A stretch of DNA of 6,245 nucleotides from an uncultured Clostridia bacterium (GTDB taxonomy: Bacteria > Bacillota > Clostridia > Christensenellales > CAG-138), in the NCBI GenBank assembly GCA_946183765.1, contig CAMHDC010000084.1:1-6245 (forward strand), read 5' to 3'. Every line of letters starts with the position of its first letter. Position 1 is the first letter of the stretch. The position numbers and the translations under genes are program-made. Under the pieces are notes generated by a model. The model ran no database searches, was not told where the DNA came from, and worked only from the letters and a program-made list of their open reading frames with translations. Positions 1-6,245 of the stretch are shown here, piece by piece.

Positions 1-50
1 GGCGGATGCCGTCGTATTCTCGCACAATGTGAACCCTTTTTGACAATGGA

Positions 51-80
51 TTGCATTATATAGCGCCTTTGTGCTATCAT
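51..80 (+). promoter_or_regulatory. Probable sigma-A promoter with extended -10 for the operon
   Basis: A -35-like TTGCAT (51-56) is followed after 18 bp by TATCAT (75-80). TATCAT is preceded by TGC (72-74), giving an extended -10 (TGn-TATCAT) typical of Firmicute housekeeping promoters. Transcription would start near 86-88 and give a leader of about 40 nt before the GTG start at 126. The region is clearly AT-richer than the coding sequence around it. A perfect TTGACA at 40-45 lies nearby, but no -10 sits at usual spacing from it. This is the only promoter-like sequence recognised in the window, so it probably serves all four genes. Confidence 0.6.
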
Positions 81-96
81 ACATATGAGGAAATAT

Positions 97-112
97 ATCC
101 CTGTGAAGGGAT
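97..112 (+). promoter_or_regulatory. Leader hairpin with GUGA tetraloop beside the RBS
   Basis: ATCCCT (97-102) and AGGGAT (107-112) are perfect inverted repeats around GTGA (103-106). In RNA this is a 6-bp stem capped by a GNRA-type tetraloop. The stem ends one base before the Shine-Dalgarno GGAGGA (114-119). There is no following U-tract, so it is not an intrinsic terminator. It could stabilise the mRNA 5' end or tune initiation; a function is inference only. Confidence 0.45.
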
Positions 113-113
113 C

Positions 114-119
114 GGAGGA
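114..119 (+). promoter_or_regulatory. Shine-Dalgarno site supporting the GTG start at 126
   Basis: GGAGGA ends six bases before GTG at 126. The site and spacing support GTG as the true start. The codons that follow at once encode a lysine-containing tip and a hydrophobic membrane anchor, as expected for the real N-terminus. Confidence 0.8.
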
Positions 120-125
120 TAGTTC

Positions 126-2234
126 GTGCAGAAGAAAACGCTGAGCGCCATCGTGGCGGTGCTGGCCGTGGCCTTGATCGTCGTGGCGGGGTTCTATTTC
201 AAAAAACACCGGGGCGGCGGGGCCTCCCTTTCGGCCGTCTACGACCTGACCAGCGAGCCCGGTGGCCTGCCCGAGGGCTGGTACGTGAGCTCCTATGAGA
301 ACCAGTACGAAGCCTACGGGGACGGCTCCGGCGTCGTCACCCTCCGTTCCGACGTGGCGGACGATCTCAGGCTCTGCAGGAAGGTGAAGGTGGAGGAGGG
401 CTCCCTCTACGTGCTCACCGGCGAGATCGCCACGGAGGACGTGGCGGAGGGCCGGGGCGCCTCCCTGTCCATCGACAACTACGGCCTGGATCGAAGCTGC
501 GTCTACACCGCGGGCCTCCAGGGCGACAACGATTTTGTGGAAGAAAGGTTGTATTTCGAGACCAAGCCGGGCCAGACCGAGGTGATCTTGGCCCTGCGGC
601 TGGGGGGCTACTCCGAGGCCAGCCGGGGCACGGTCCGCTTTCGGAACGTCTCCCTGCGCGCCGGTTCCCCCGACGAGGGCCGCTATCAGCTGCTGGAAGC
701 CTGGGGCGGATCCGACGATGAAGGGGACGACGCCTTTCGGGACGAGGAGCACTACAAATCCTTCTTTGCCGTCATCGTCTGGGCGGCGGTGCTCTCCGGC
801 GTCCTGCTGATCTTCGGGGTCTACCGCAACCGGCGGCTGCTCACGGGCAAGACCCTGCCCGACAGGGCTTACTGGGGCGGCTTCGCCTTCATCGTGGTGG
901 TGGGGCTGCTGCTCCGGCTGGTCCTGTGCGCCCTGTTCCGGGGCCACGACAGCGACATGGGCTGCTTCATCGCCTGGGGCCAGGACATCGCCAACAGCGG
1001 CACCCGGTCCTTCTACTGGGCGGCGGGCCACGACTGGTACGACTATCCCCCGGGCTATATGCTGTTCCTGGGCGGGTACTCGGCCGTTCTGAACCTGTTT
1101 CGGGTGGACACGGGCAGCGTCTTCGGTATCTTCCTCTATATGCTCCCGGCCATCGCGGCGGACCTTGCTTTGAGCCTGCTGCTGATGAAATTCGCCCGCC
1201 GGCAGCGGATCAATAATTCCGGCGCTCTGATCCTGGGCGGACTGGTGTTTTTGAATCCGGCGCTGCTGTTCCTTACGGGGGCCTGGGGCCAGATCGACTC
1301 CATCCTGACGCTGTGGCTGGTGATCAGCTTCCTGCTGCTGCTGGATAAAAAGACCGTCCTCTCCGGCGCCGTCTTCGGCCTGGCCGTCATGACCAAGTGG
1401 CAGGCCCTCATGTTCGGACCGGTGTACGCCTTCGCCCACCTGTTCCTCATCCGCTGGGGCGAGAAGGAGGTCATGGAGGACGTGCGGAATACGGCCCTGG
1501 CGGCCCTTTCGGCCGTGGCGGTGATCCTGCTCGTCTCCCTGCCCTTCAAGGGGGACGAGAGCGTCCTGTGGTTCGCGGAGCGGTTCCTCACCGCCTCCTC
1601 CCACTACGATTACGCCACGGTGGAGGCCTACAACTACTTCGCCTTCTGCGGCGCCAACTGGAAGCGGGCAGGGGAGTACATCGTGCCCCGTTTCCTGACC
1701 TTCAAGCAGTTCGGTACCATCGCCATCGTCCTCGCCGTCCTGGCAGGGTTTATGACCATCCTGCGCCGGCGTCAGGCCCAGAAGCGCCTGGACAAGCCTC
1801 TGAACGAGGACAAGGGCTTCCTGTTCCTGGCGGCGTCGCTGACCATGGCGCTGATCTTCACCTTCGGCCACTACATGCACGAACGGTACGTGGTGCCCAT
1901 CCTGGTCATGCTCCTGTTCGCCTACGCCTACTATAAGGACAAACGGCTGCTGCTGATCGCGCTGCTGTTCACCGTGACCACCTTCCTCAACGAGATGATG
2001 GCCCAGTACGTGGTGAGCAACGAGGCCATGAGCGTCATCCGGGGCGGCCGGGAGCACAACACGGTGCTTCGGTTCTGGTCCGGGGCGGAGGTGCTGGTGT
2101 GCCTCTATTTCGGCTACGTGACGGCGGATATGCTCCACGACCTCAAGGGCCGGCTTACGGGGTTTATCAAACGGGAGGAGGCTCAAAAGCCTTCCGAACT
2201 CTATACGTTCATCGAGGAGGGACTGAAGAAATGA
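126..2234 (+). CDS. GT-C membrane glycosyltransferase, Gpi18/PIG-V-like, with N-terminal extracytoplasmic beta-sandwich domain
   Basis: A 702-aa polytopic membrane protein, predicted to transfer a sugar from a polyprenyl-phosphate carrier outside the cytoplasmic membrane. Residues 7-24 form a membrane anchor after a lysine-containing tip. Residues ~35-185 are soluble, beta-rich and resemble a CBM/jelly-roll fold, followed by an acidic linker (~194-208). Membrane segments follow at about 211-232 and 249-271, then roughly ten more to ~665. The first GT-C loop carries the acidic pair D275-x-D277. Other family-type motifs are YDYPPGY (305-311), GAWGQIDS (385-392), TKWQ (423-426) and HERY (585-588). 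The GQIDS and HERY motifs are what point to the Gpi18-like (COG5542) group. Arginines at 234-237 suit the positive-inside rule and put both the extra domain and the acidic loop outside. The stop overlaps the next start (ATGA, 2231-2234), implying translational coupling to the PMT-like gene. Donor sugar and acceptor cannot be read from sequence. Membrane GT-C identity is firm; mannose specificity is not. Confidence 0.82.
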   Translation: MQKKTLSAIVAVLAVALIVVAGFYFKKHRGGGASLSAVYDLTSEPGGLPEGWYVSSYENQYEAYGDGSGVVTLRSDVADDLRLCRKVKVEEGSLYVLTGEIATEDVAEGRGASLSIDNYGLDRSCVYTAGLQGDNDFVEERLYFETKPGQTEVILALRLGGYSEASRGTVRFRNVSLRAGSPDEGRYQLLEAWGGSDDEGDDAFRDEEHYKSFFAVIVWAAVLSGVLLIFGVYRNRRLLTGKTLPDRAYWGGFAFIVVVGLLLRLVLCALFRGHDSDMGCFIAWGQDIANSGTRSFYWAAGHDWYDYPPGYMLFLGGYSAVLNLFRVDTGSVFGIFLYMLPAIAADLALSLLLMKFARRQRINNSGALILGGLVFLNPALLFLTGAWGQIDSILTLWLVISFLLLLDKKTVLSGAVFGLAVMTKWQALMFGPVYAFAHLFLIRWGEKEVMEDVRNTALAALSAVAVILLVSLPFKGDESVLWFAERFLTASSHYDYATVEAYNYFAFCGANWKRAGEYIVPRFLTFKQFGTIAIVLAVLAGFMTILRRRQAQKRLDKPLNEDKGFLFLAASLTMALIFTFGHYMHERYVVPILVMLLFAYAYYKDKRLLLIALLFTVTTFLNEMMAQYVVSNEAMSVIRGGREHNTVLRFWSGAEVLVCLYFGYVTADMLHDLKGRLTGFIKREEAQKPSELYTFIEEGLKK
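2215..2221 (+). promoter_or_regulatory. Shine-Dalgarno site fixing the start at 2231
   Basis: AGGAGGG lies inside the end of the upstream gene and is nine bases before ATG 2231. It selects that ATG over an in-frame ATG at 2099, which would overlap the upstream gene by 136 bases and add 44 residues that do not look like protein from this family. Confidence 0.75.
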
Positions 2235-4027
2235 AGAAGGACGCCTCTCCGAAATACGAAATACTGAGCCTCTTCGAGAAGGGGCAGAGCGAAAAGCTGC
2301 TGAAGCTGGACAAGCTCCTGCTGTGCGCGCTCACCCTCGTCTACACCGTGATCGCCCTGGTGAACCTGGGCACCCTGTCTTTCCCCACCACGGTCTACCG
2401 GGGGGAGCCCGGCGACCGCTTCACCCTGGACTTCGGCCAGACGGTGAACGTGGACGAGATCTGGTTCAACGGCAACATCGCCCAGGGGACCATCCGCTTC
2501 CTGGGGGACGACGATTCCGGGGAACAGTACGCCATGGACCAGGGGAATATGTTCAAGTGGCAGAAGGCGGAAGTGAACATGACCACCCGGTATCTGATCG
2601 TCAGCGTGAAGGACAAGACCGTGGCCATGAACGAGGTGGCCTTCTTCTCGGACGGACGGCTGCTGCCCGTCACGGTGCTGGAGGTGATCAACGACAACCA
2701 GACGGTGCTGAACCTGGTGGACGAGCAGGACACGGTGCCGGAAGCCCCCAGCTACTTCAACGGCATGATCTTCGACGAGATCTACCACGCCCGCACGGCC
2801 TATGAGAACATCCACAACCTGTCCGTCTACGAGTGGACCCACCCGCCCCTGGGGAAGCTCATCATCGCCCTGGGCATCCTGCTCTTCGGCATGAAGCCCT
2901 TCGGCTGGCGGATCATGGGGGCTCTCTTCGGGGTGGCCATGGTGCCCCTCATGTACGTGTTCGCTAAGCGCATCTTCAAGCGCACGGACTTCGCCTTCGT
3001 CACGGCGGGCCTGTGGGCCTTCGACTGCATGCACTTCACCCAGACCCGCATCGCCACCATCGACGTGTACGGGGTGTTCTTCATCCTGCTCATGTTCTTC
3101 TTCATGTATGAGTACGTGCGGCAGGATTTCTACACCGCGCCCCTCATGGACAAGCTTTGGCCCCTGGCCCTTTCGGGGGTGGCTTTCGGTTTGGGCTGCA
3201 GCAGCAAGTGGATCGGCTGTTACGCCGGGGCGGGCCTCGCCGTGGTGCTGTTTTATCACCTGTTTTCGGCCATGTTCGAGGCCTACAAGGGCCACGACAA
3301 GGGGGCGGCGCAAAGGCGCAGCCTGTTCTGGAAGAAGCTCCTGATCACGGGCGGCTGGTGCTGCGTCTGGTTCCTGGTGGTGCCGGGGCTAATTTACTTT
3401 ATCTCCTACTTCCCCTACTACCGGTACGAGGCGTCCATCCGGACGAGCTACGGCCTGAAGGACATGTTCCTGACCCTGATCAAGAACCAGAAGGACATGT
3501 ACAACTACCACAGCCAGCTCACCGCCACCCATATGTGCCAGAGCACCTGGTATCAGTGGCCCTTCACCTTCAAGAGCGTGTGGTTCTACGTGTCCGGCGA
3601 CGGGGAGCGGATCTCCAACATCGCCAGCACCGGCAACCCCGCCGTCTGGTGGGTCAGCGCCGTGGGAGCCGTGTGCCTGTTCCTCGAGTGGGTGCTGGGG
3701 AAGGTGAAGAAAAACCCGGTCCATTCCATCCTGTTCGTGGGGGTCCTGGCCAACTATCTTCCCTGGGTGCTGGTGACCCGGTGCGTGTTCCTCTACCACT
3801 TCTTTGCCACGGTGCCCTTCATCCTGCTGTCCACGGTGTATCTCTTCTTCCTGCTGGAACAGGAGAATCGAAAGATCGCCTGGATTAAGTGGGCGTGGCT
3901 GGGCCTCGCGGTGGTGTACTTCATCCTGCTGTATCCCGCCATCTCGGGCCTGCCCACGGGCTACGGCTACGCGGGCTTCCTGGAGAACGTTTTACCGGCA
4001 TCCATCCTCTACTACGGGTGGGTGTGA
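2231..4027 (+). CDS. Protein O-mannosyltransferase-like (PMT, GT39) membrane glycosyltransferase with discoidin-like insert
   Basis: A 598-aa membrane enzyme of the PMT family, which moves mannose from polyprenyl-phosphate-mannose to Ser/Thr of exported proteins. The basic N-terminus (1-27) is probably cytoplasmic and the first membrane segment is ~28-47. Residues ~50-150 form a soluble beta-rich region resembling an F5/8 type C (discoidin) fold. The PMT catalytic acidic pair follows as FDE (D182, E183), then HPPLGK (204-209), R273-to-D278 (RIATID) and SSKWIG (324-329). A loop with YHSQLTATH (426-434) and WYQWP (440-444) matches the C-terminal region of bacterial PMTs, and RCVFLYHF (517-524) is also typical. 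About ten further membrane segments run to the C-terminus. Catalytic residues look intact. The loop reads THMCQS where I recall bacterial relatives having THPYxS; this is a small oddity from memory. It is coupled to the preceding GT-C gene by ATGA and ends in tandem stops TGATAA (4025-4030). Family is firm; the natural substrate is unknown, and other polyprenyl-phosphate sugars are possible. Confidence 0.9.
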   Translation: MKKDASPKYEILSLFEKGQSEKLLKLDKLLLCALTLVYTVIALVNLGTLSFPTTVYRGEPGDRFTLDFGQTVNVDEIWFNGNIAQGTIRFLGDDDSGEQYAMDQGNMFKWQKAEVNMTTRYLIVSVKDKTVAMNEVAFFSDGRLLPVTVLEVINDNQTVLNLVDEQDTVPEAPSYFNGMIFDEIYHARTAYENIHNLSVYEWTHPPLGKLIIALGILLFGMKPFGWRIMGALFGVAMVPLMYVFAKRIFKRTDFAFVTAGLWAFDCMHFTQTRIATIDVYGVFFILLMFFFMYEYVRQDFYTAPLMDKLWPLALSGVAFGLGCSSKWIGCYAGAGLAVVLFYHLFSAMFEAYKGHDKGAAQRRSLFWKKLLITGGWCCVWFLVVPGLIYFISYFPYYRYEASIRTSYGLKDMFLTLIKNQKDMYNYHSQLTATHMCQSTWYQWPFTFKSVWFYVSGDGERISNIASTGNPAVWWVSAVGAVCLFLEWVLGKVKKNPVHSILFVGVLANYLPWVLVTRCVFLYHFFATVPFILLSTVYLFFLLEQENRKIAWIKWAWLGLAVVYFILLYPAISGLPTGYGYAGFLENVLPASILYYGWV

Positions 4028-4028
4028 T

Positions 4029-4035
4029 AAGGAGG
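4029..4035 (+). promoter_or_regulatory. Shine-Dalgarno site of comM, overlapping the PMT tandem stop
   Basis: AAGGAGG, a near-perfect anti-16S match, begins within the TAA of the TGATAA tandem stop and ends four bases before ATG 4040. The spacing is somewhat short. Only 12 bp separate the two coding regions, leaving no room for a normal terminator plus promoter. Confidence 0.75.
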
Positions 4036-4039
4036 CGCT

Positions 4040-5560
4040 ATGCTATCCCAGACGAACAGCTTCGGCCTCACGGGGCTCAACGGCTTCCCCGTGAAGGTGG
4101 AGGCCTATATCTCCGGCGGGCTCCACGCCTATGAGACCGTGGGCCTGCCCGACGCCGCCGTGAAGGAGTCCAAGGAGCGGGTACGGTCCGCCATGAAGAA
4201 CTCCGGCTACGACTTTCCCAGCGACCAGCACGTGACGGTGAGCCTGGCTCCGGCGGACGTGCGCAAGGAGGGCAGCGTCTACGATCTGCCCATCGCCCTG
4301 GCCCTTCTGTCCGCGGAGGGGGTGCTGAAGCAGGCCCCTCTCGTCCGGGCCGTGTATCTGGGCGAGCTGGCGCTGAACGGGGACGTGCGGGGCGTGAACG
4401 GGGTCCTGCCCATGGTCATCTCCGCCCGGGAGGCGGGGGAGACCGTGTTCTTCGTGCCGAAGGAGAACGCCGCCGAGGCCGCCTGTGTGGAGGGAGTCCG
4501 CATTTTCCCGGTGGAGAATCTTAAGCAGCTGGTCAGCTTTTTGCAGGGCGACGGGGGCATGGAGCCCCAGCCGCCCACCGTGTTCGTCCCTGAGGAGGCG
4601 GCCTATCCCTGGGACTTTGCAGACATCAAGGGCCAGGCCACGGCCAAGCGGGCGGCGGAGATCGCCGCGGCGGGCGGCCACAACCTGCTCCTGTCCGGCA
4701 CCCCGGGCTCCGGCAAGACCATGCTGGCCCGGGCCCTGCCCTCCATCCTGCCGCCCATGACCATGGCGGAGTGCATGGAGGTGACTAAGATCCATTCCGT
4801 GGCGGGCAGCCGGGGCCTGGTGGCCGCCCGTCCCTTCCGATCCCCCCATCACGGGGCTTCGGCAGCCGCCATCACCGGCGGCGGGCCCAACGCCATGCCC
4901 GGGGAGATCAGCCTGGCCCACATGGGCGTGCTGTTCCTGGACGAGTTTTCGGAGTTCCATCGGGACGTGCTGGAAAGCCTGCGCCAGCCTCTGGAGGACG
5001 GGATCGTCACCGTGTCCCGGGCCCGGACGAGCTGCACCTACCCGGCGTCCTTCATGCTGGTGGCGGCCATGAACCCCTGCCCCTGCGGCAATCGGGGCTC
5101 CCGGACCAAGGCCTGCACCTGCACCCCCAGCCAGATCCAGCGGTACGCCCGGCGCATTTCGGGGCCGCTTCTCGACCGCATCGACCTGTTCATCGAAATG
5201 AACGACGTGCCCTTCGAGGATCTGAAGGGGAAGGCGGCGGGAGAGCCGTCCAAAAGCATCCGTCAGCGGGTGGTGGCGGCCCGGCAGCGGCAGATCGCCC
5301 GCTTCGGCGACAGCATCCGCACCAACGCCCGCATGAGCATCCAGCAGATCGAGGCCTTCTGCCCGTTGAACAGCGGCTGTCAGGCCCTGATGGAGCGGGC
5401 CTTCCGGCGGATGAACCTGTCCGCCCGGGCATATCAGCGGCTTCGGAAGGTGGCCCGGACCATCGCGGACCTGGACGGCTGTGACGAGATACAGGAGAAG
5501 CACCTGGCGGAGGCCATCCGCTACCGGAGCTTGTCCATTCTGGGGGAGGCGGACCTATGA
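4040..5560 (+). CDS. comM: ComM/YifB family Mg-chelatase-like AAA+ ATPase
   Basis: A 506-aa cytoplasmic AAA+ protein of normal full length for the family. ComM, characterised in Vibrio and Haemophilus, is a hexameric helicase that promotes branch migration during natural transformation; a similar role here is inferred. Residues ~20-142 form the ChlI-like N-terminal domain, with the hallmark stretches VGLPDAAVKESKERV (34-48) and LAPADVRKEGSVYDLPIA (69-86). The ATPase core spans ~190-395: Walker A GTPGSGKT (220-227), RSPHHGAS (267-274), Walker B VLFLDEF (297-303), sensor-1 asparagine N345 and GPLLDRID (375-382) with a candidate arginine finger R380. A four-cysteine cluster C347/C349 and C359/C361 is usual in this family and could bind a metal. 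The C-terminal domain (~402-497) contains SARAYQRLRKVARTIADL (461-478). All motifs are intact. The stop overlaps the dprA start by ATGA; comM-dprA adjacency is common in bacteria and supports both calls. Confidence 0.95.
   Translation: MLSQTNSFGLTGLNGFPVKVEAYISGGLHAYETVGLPDAAVKESKERVRSAMKNSGYDFPSDQHVTVSLAPADVRKEGSVYDLPIALALLSAEGVLKQAPLVRAVYLGELALNGDVRGVNGVLPMVISAREAGETVFFVPKENAAEAACVEGVRIFPVENLKQLVSFLQGDGGMEPQPPTVFVPEEAAYPWDFADIKGQATAKRAAEIAAAGGHNLLLSGTPGSGKTMLARALPSILPPMTMAECMEVTKIHSVAGSRGLVAARPFRSPHHGASAAAITGGGPNAMPGEISLAHMGVLFLDEFSEFHRDVLESLRQPLEDGIVTVSRARTSCTYPASFMLVAAMNPCPCGNRGSRTKACTCTPSQIQRYARRISGPLLDRIDLFIEMNDVPFEDLKGKAAGEPSKSIRQRVVAARQRQIARFGDSIRTNARMSIQQIEAFCPLNSGCQALMERAFRRMNLSARAYQRLRKVARTIADLDGCDEIQEKHLAEAIRYRSLSILGEADL
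5542..5549 (+). promoter_or_regulatory. Shine-Dalgarno site of dprA
   Basis: GGGGGAGG within the 3' end of comM lies seven bases before ATG 5557 and supports that start, which overlaps the comM stop as ATGA (5557-5560). Confidence 0.7.
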
Positions 5561-6245
5561 TCGACGACAGCGACCGCCTGGAGCTGTGGCTCCACTACGC
5601 CACCGGCACCCGATATCGGCAGTTTTCGGCCGTGCGGGAGGAATACTATTATCTGGAGGAGGCCTGGGAGGACGTGCAGAAGGGGCGCTGGGAGCGCCTG
5701 GGCATGCTCTCCGAGGAAAGCCGGGCGCGGCTCAGGGAGGCGGCGGCCGACGGGTTCATGGACCGGTATGTCCGCTGGCTCGACAAGAACGGGGTGAACG
5801 TGATCACCTCCGCCAGCTATGGATACCCGGCGCTTTTGCGTGAGATCCCCGATCCCCCCGCCGTGCTCTTCTATAAGGGGACATTGAACGAGGATATTCA
5901 GCTTCCTCTGGCCGTGGTGGGCACCCGCCGCTGCACGGATTACGGCAAGGAGGTGGCGAAGAAGTTCGGCCGGGAGCTGGTGAAGGCCGGGGGCACCGTG
6001 GTGTCGGGCCTGGCCACCGGGATCGACGGCTACGCCGCGTTGGGCGCCCTCAGCGTGGAAGGGGCGCAGGACCCCACCGTGGCGGTGCTGGGCTGCGGCA
6101 TCGACGTGGTCTACCCCAAGGGCAACGAGAAGCTCTACGGGGCCATCGCCGAGCGGGGCTGCCTCATCACGGAGTTTCTGCCCAAGACGCCGCCCATGCC
6201 TCAGAATTTTCCCTTCCGGAACCGGATCATCAGCGGCCTGTCCCT
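5557..6245 (+). CDS. dprA: DNA-processing protein DprA (5' part, cut by window edge)
   Basis: 229 codons are visible with no stop; DprA proteins are usually about 360-380 aa, so roughly 60% is present. DprA binds incoming single-stranded DNA in the cytoplasm and loads RecA during transformation. The Rossmann-fold core starts near residue 80: YPALLREIPDPPAVLFYKG (90-108), VGTRR with TDYG (121-130), SGLATGID (150-157), VAVLGCGIDVVYPKGN (175-190), TEF (205-207) and FPFRNRIISGLS (218-229). These are the diagnostic DprA motifs in order. Two departures stand out. The usual GIDxxAH has alanine instead of histidine at residue 161. The N-terminal ~70 residues are charged and tyrosine-rich (for example EEYYYLEEAWE, 28-38), with no recognisable helix-hairpin-helix glycine signature. 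The reading frame is otherwise clean, so this looks like lineage divergence rather than decay. It is translationally coupled to comM. In many Clostridia topA follows, but that lies outside the window. Confidence 0.93.
   Translation, partial: MIDDSDRLELWLHYATGTRYRQFSAVREEYYYLEEAWEDVQKGRWERLGMLSEESRARLREAAADGFMDRYVRWLDKNGVNVITSASYGYPALLREIPDPPAVLFYKGTLNEDIQLPLAVVGTRRCTDYGKEVAKKFGRELVKAGGTVVSGLATGIDGYAALGALSVEGAQDPTVAVLGCGIDVVYPKGNEKLYGAIAERGCLITEFLPKTPPMPQNFPFRNRIISGLS

Noticed and set aside
2..43. Possible C-terminal tail of an upstream gene, ending at TGA 41-43
   Set aside because: Only 13 codons are visible (ADAVVFSHNVNPF); this is too short to assign to a protein, and other frames also stay open briefly.
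55..60. TATAAT on the minus strand, suggesting a divergent promoter
   Set aside because: The sequence 17 bp upstream on that strand (TGTATG) is a poor -35, and no minus-strand gene start can be seen in the 54 bases remaining.
40..62. TTGACA (40-45) paired with TATATA (57-62) as a promoter
   Set aside because: The spacing is only 11 bp, well below the usual 16-18 bp; the pair at 51-80 fits much better.
2099..2230. Upstream in-frame ATG extension of the PMT-like gene
   Set aside because: It would overlap the preceding gene by 136 bases; the added residues are not family-like, and ATG 2231 has a strong Shine-Dalgarno site and an ATGA overlap.
2201..3313. A 370-codon open frame on the minus strand opposite the PMT-like gene
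   Set aside because: It is low complexity (mostly His, Val, Glu, Gly), has no membrane or domain signature, and sits opposite a clearly conserved PMT catalytic region.
5085..5125. CxC...CxC cluster in ComM as an unusual zinc-finger insertion
   Set aside because: This NPCPCG...CTCTP arrangement is a regular part of YifB/ComM proteins, so it is not novel.
4043..5503. A 486-codon open frame on the minus strand opposite comM
   Set aside because: It is antisense to a gene with every ComM motif intact; its translation is rich in His, Gly, Arg and Pro with no recognisable domain, as expected from GC-rich codon bias in the opposite strand.

Overview
The window is GC-rich (roughly 63-65% by eye) and densely coded, with every gene on the + strand. 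It holds three complete genes, the first ~60% of a fourth, and a short AT-rich leader with a probable promoter. Strong purine-rich Shine-Dalgarno sites, ATGA stop/start overlaps and the protein sequences suggest a Gram-positive Firmicute, most likely a high-GC Clostridia member of the Oscillospiraceae/Ruminococcaceae type. That placement is inference from sequence character and general family knowledge, not from a search.

Layout: positions 1-125 hold a sigma-A-like promoter with an extended -10 (51-80), a 6-bp hairpin with a GUGA tetraloop (97-112) and a Shine-Dalgarno site (114-119). Positions 126-2234 encode a 702-aa polytopic GT-C glycosyltransferase of the Gpi18/PIG-V-like type with an extracytoplasmic beta-sandwich-like domain at its N-terminus. 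Positions 2231-4027 encode a 598-aa protein O-mannosyltransferase-like (PMT, GT39) enzyme with a discoidin-like insert ahead of its catalytic loop. After 12 bp comes comM/yifB (4040-5560), an AAA+ ATPase of the Mg-chelatase-like family. The start of dprA (5557-6245) runs off the right edge.

The first two genes form one module. Both predicted enzymes work at the outer face of the cytoplasmic membrane, probably using polyprenyl-phosphate-linked sugars to glycosylate surface proteins or envelope polymers. Each carries an extra external domain that could select the acceptor. The last two genes form a second module for handling incoming single-stranded DNA: DprA loads RecA, and ComM is a branch-migration helicase in natural transformation. 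All four genes are spaced as one transcription unit behind the single visible promoter, with no terminator seen between the modules.

I see no mobile element, CRISPR array, tRNA, rRNA or obvious new system. The points most worth a second look are the matched domain architecture of the two glycosyltransferases, their apparent co-transcription with the DNA-uptake genes, the leader hairpin beside the ribosome binding site, and the divergent DprA.
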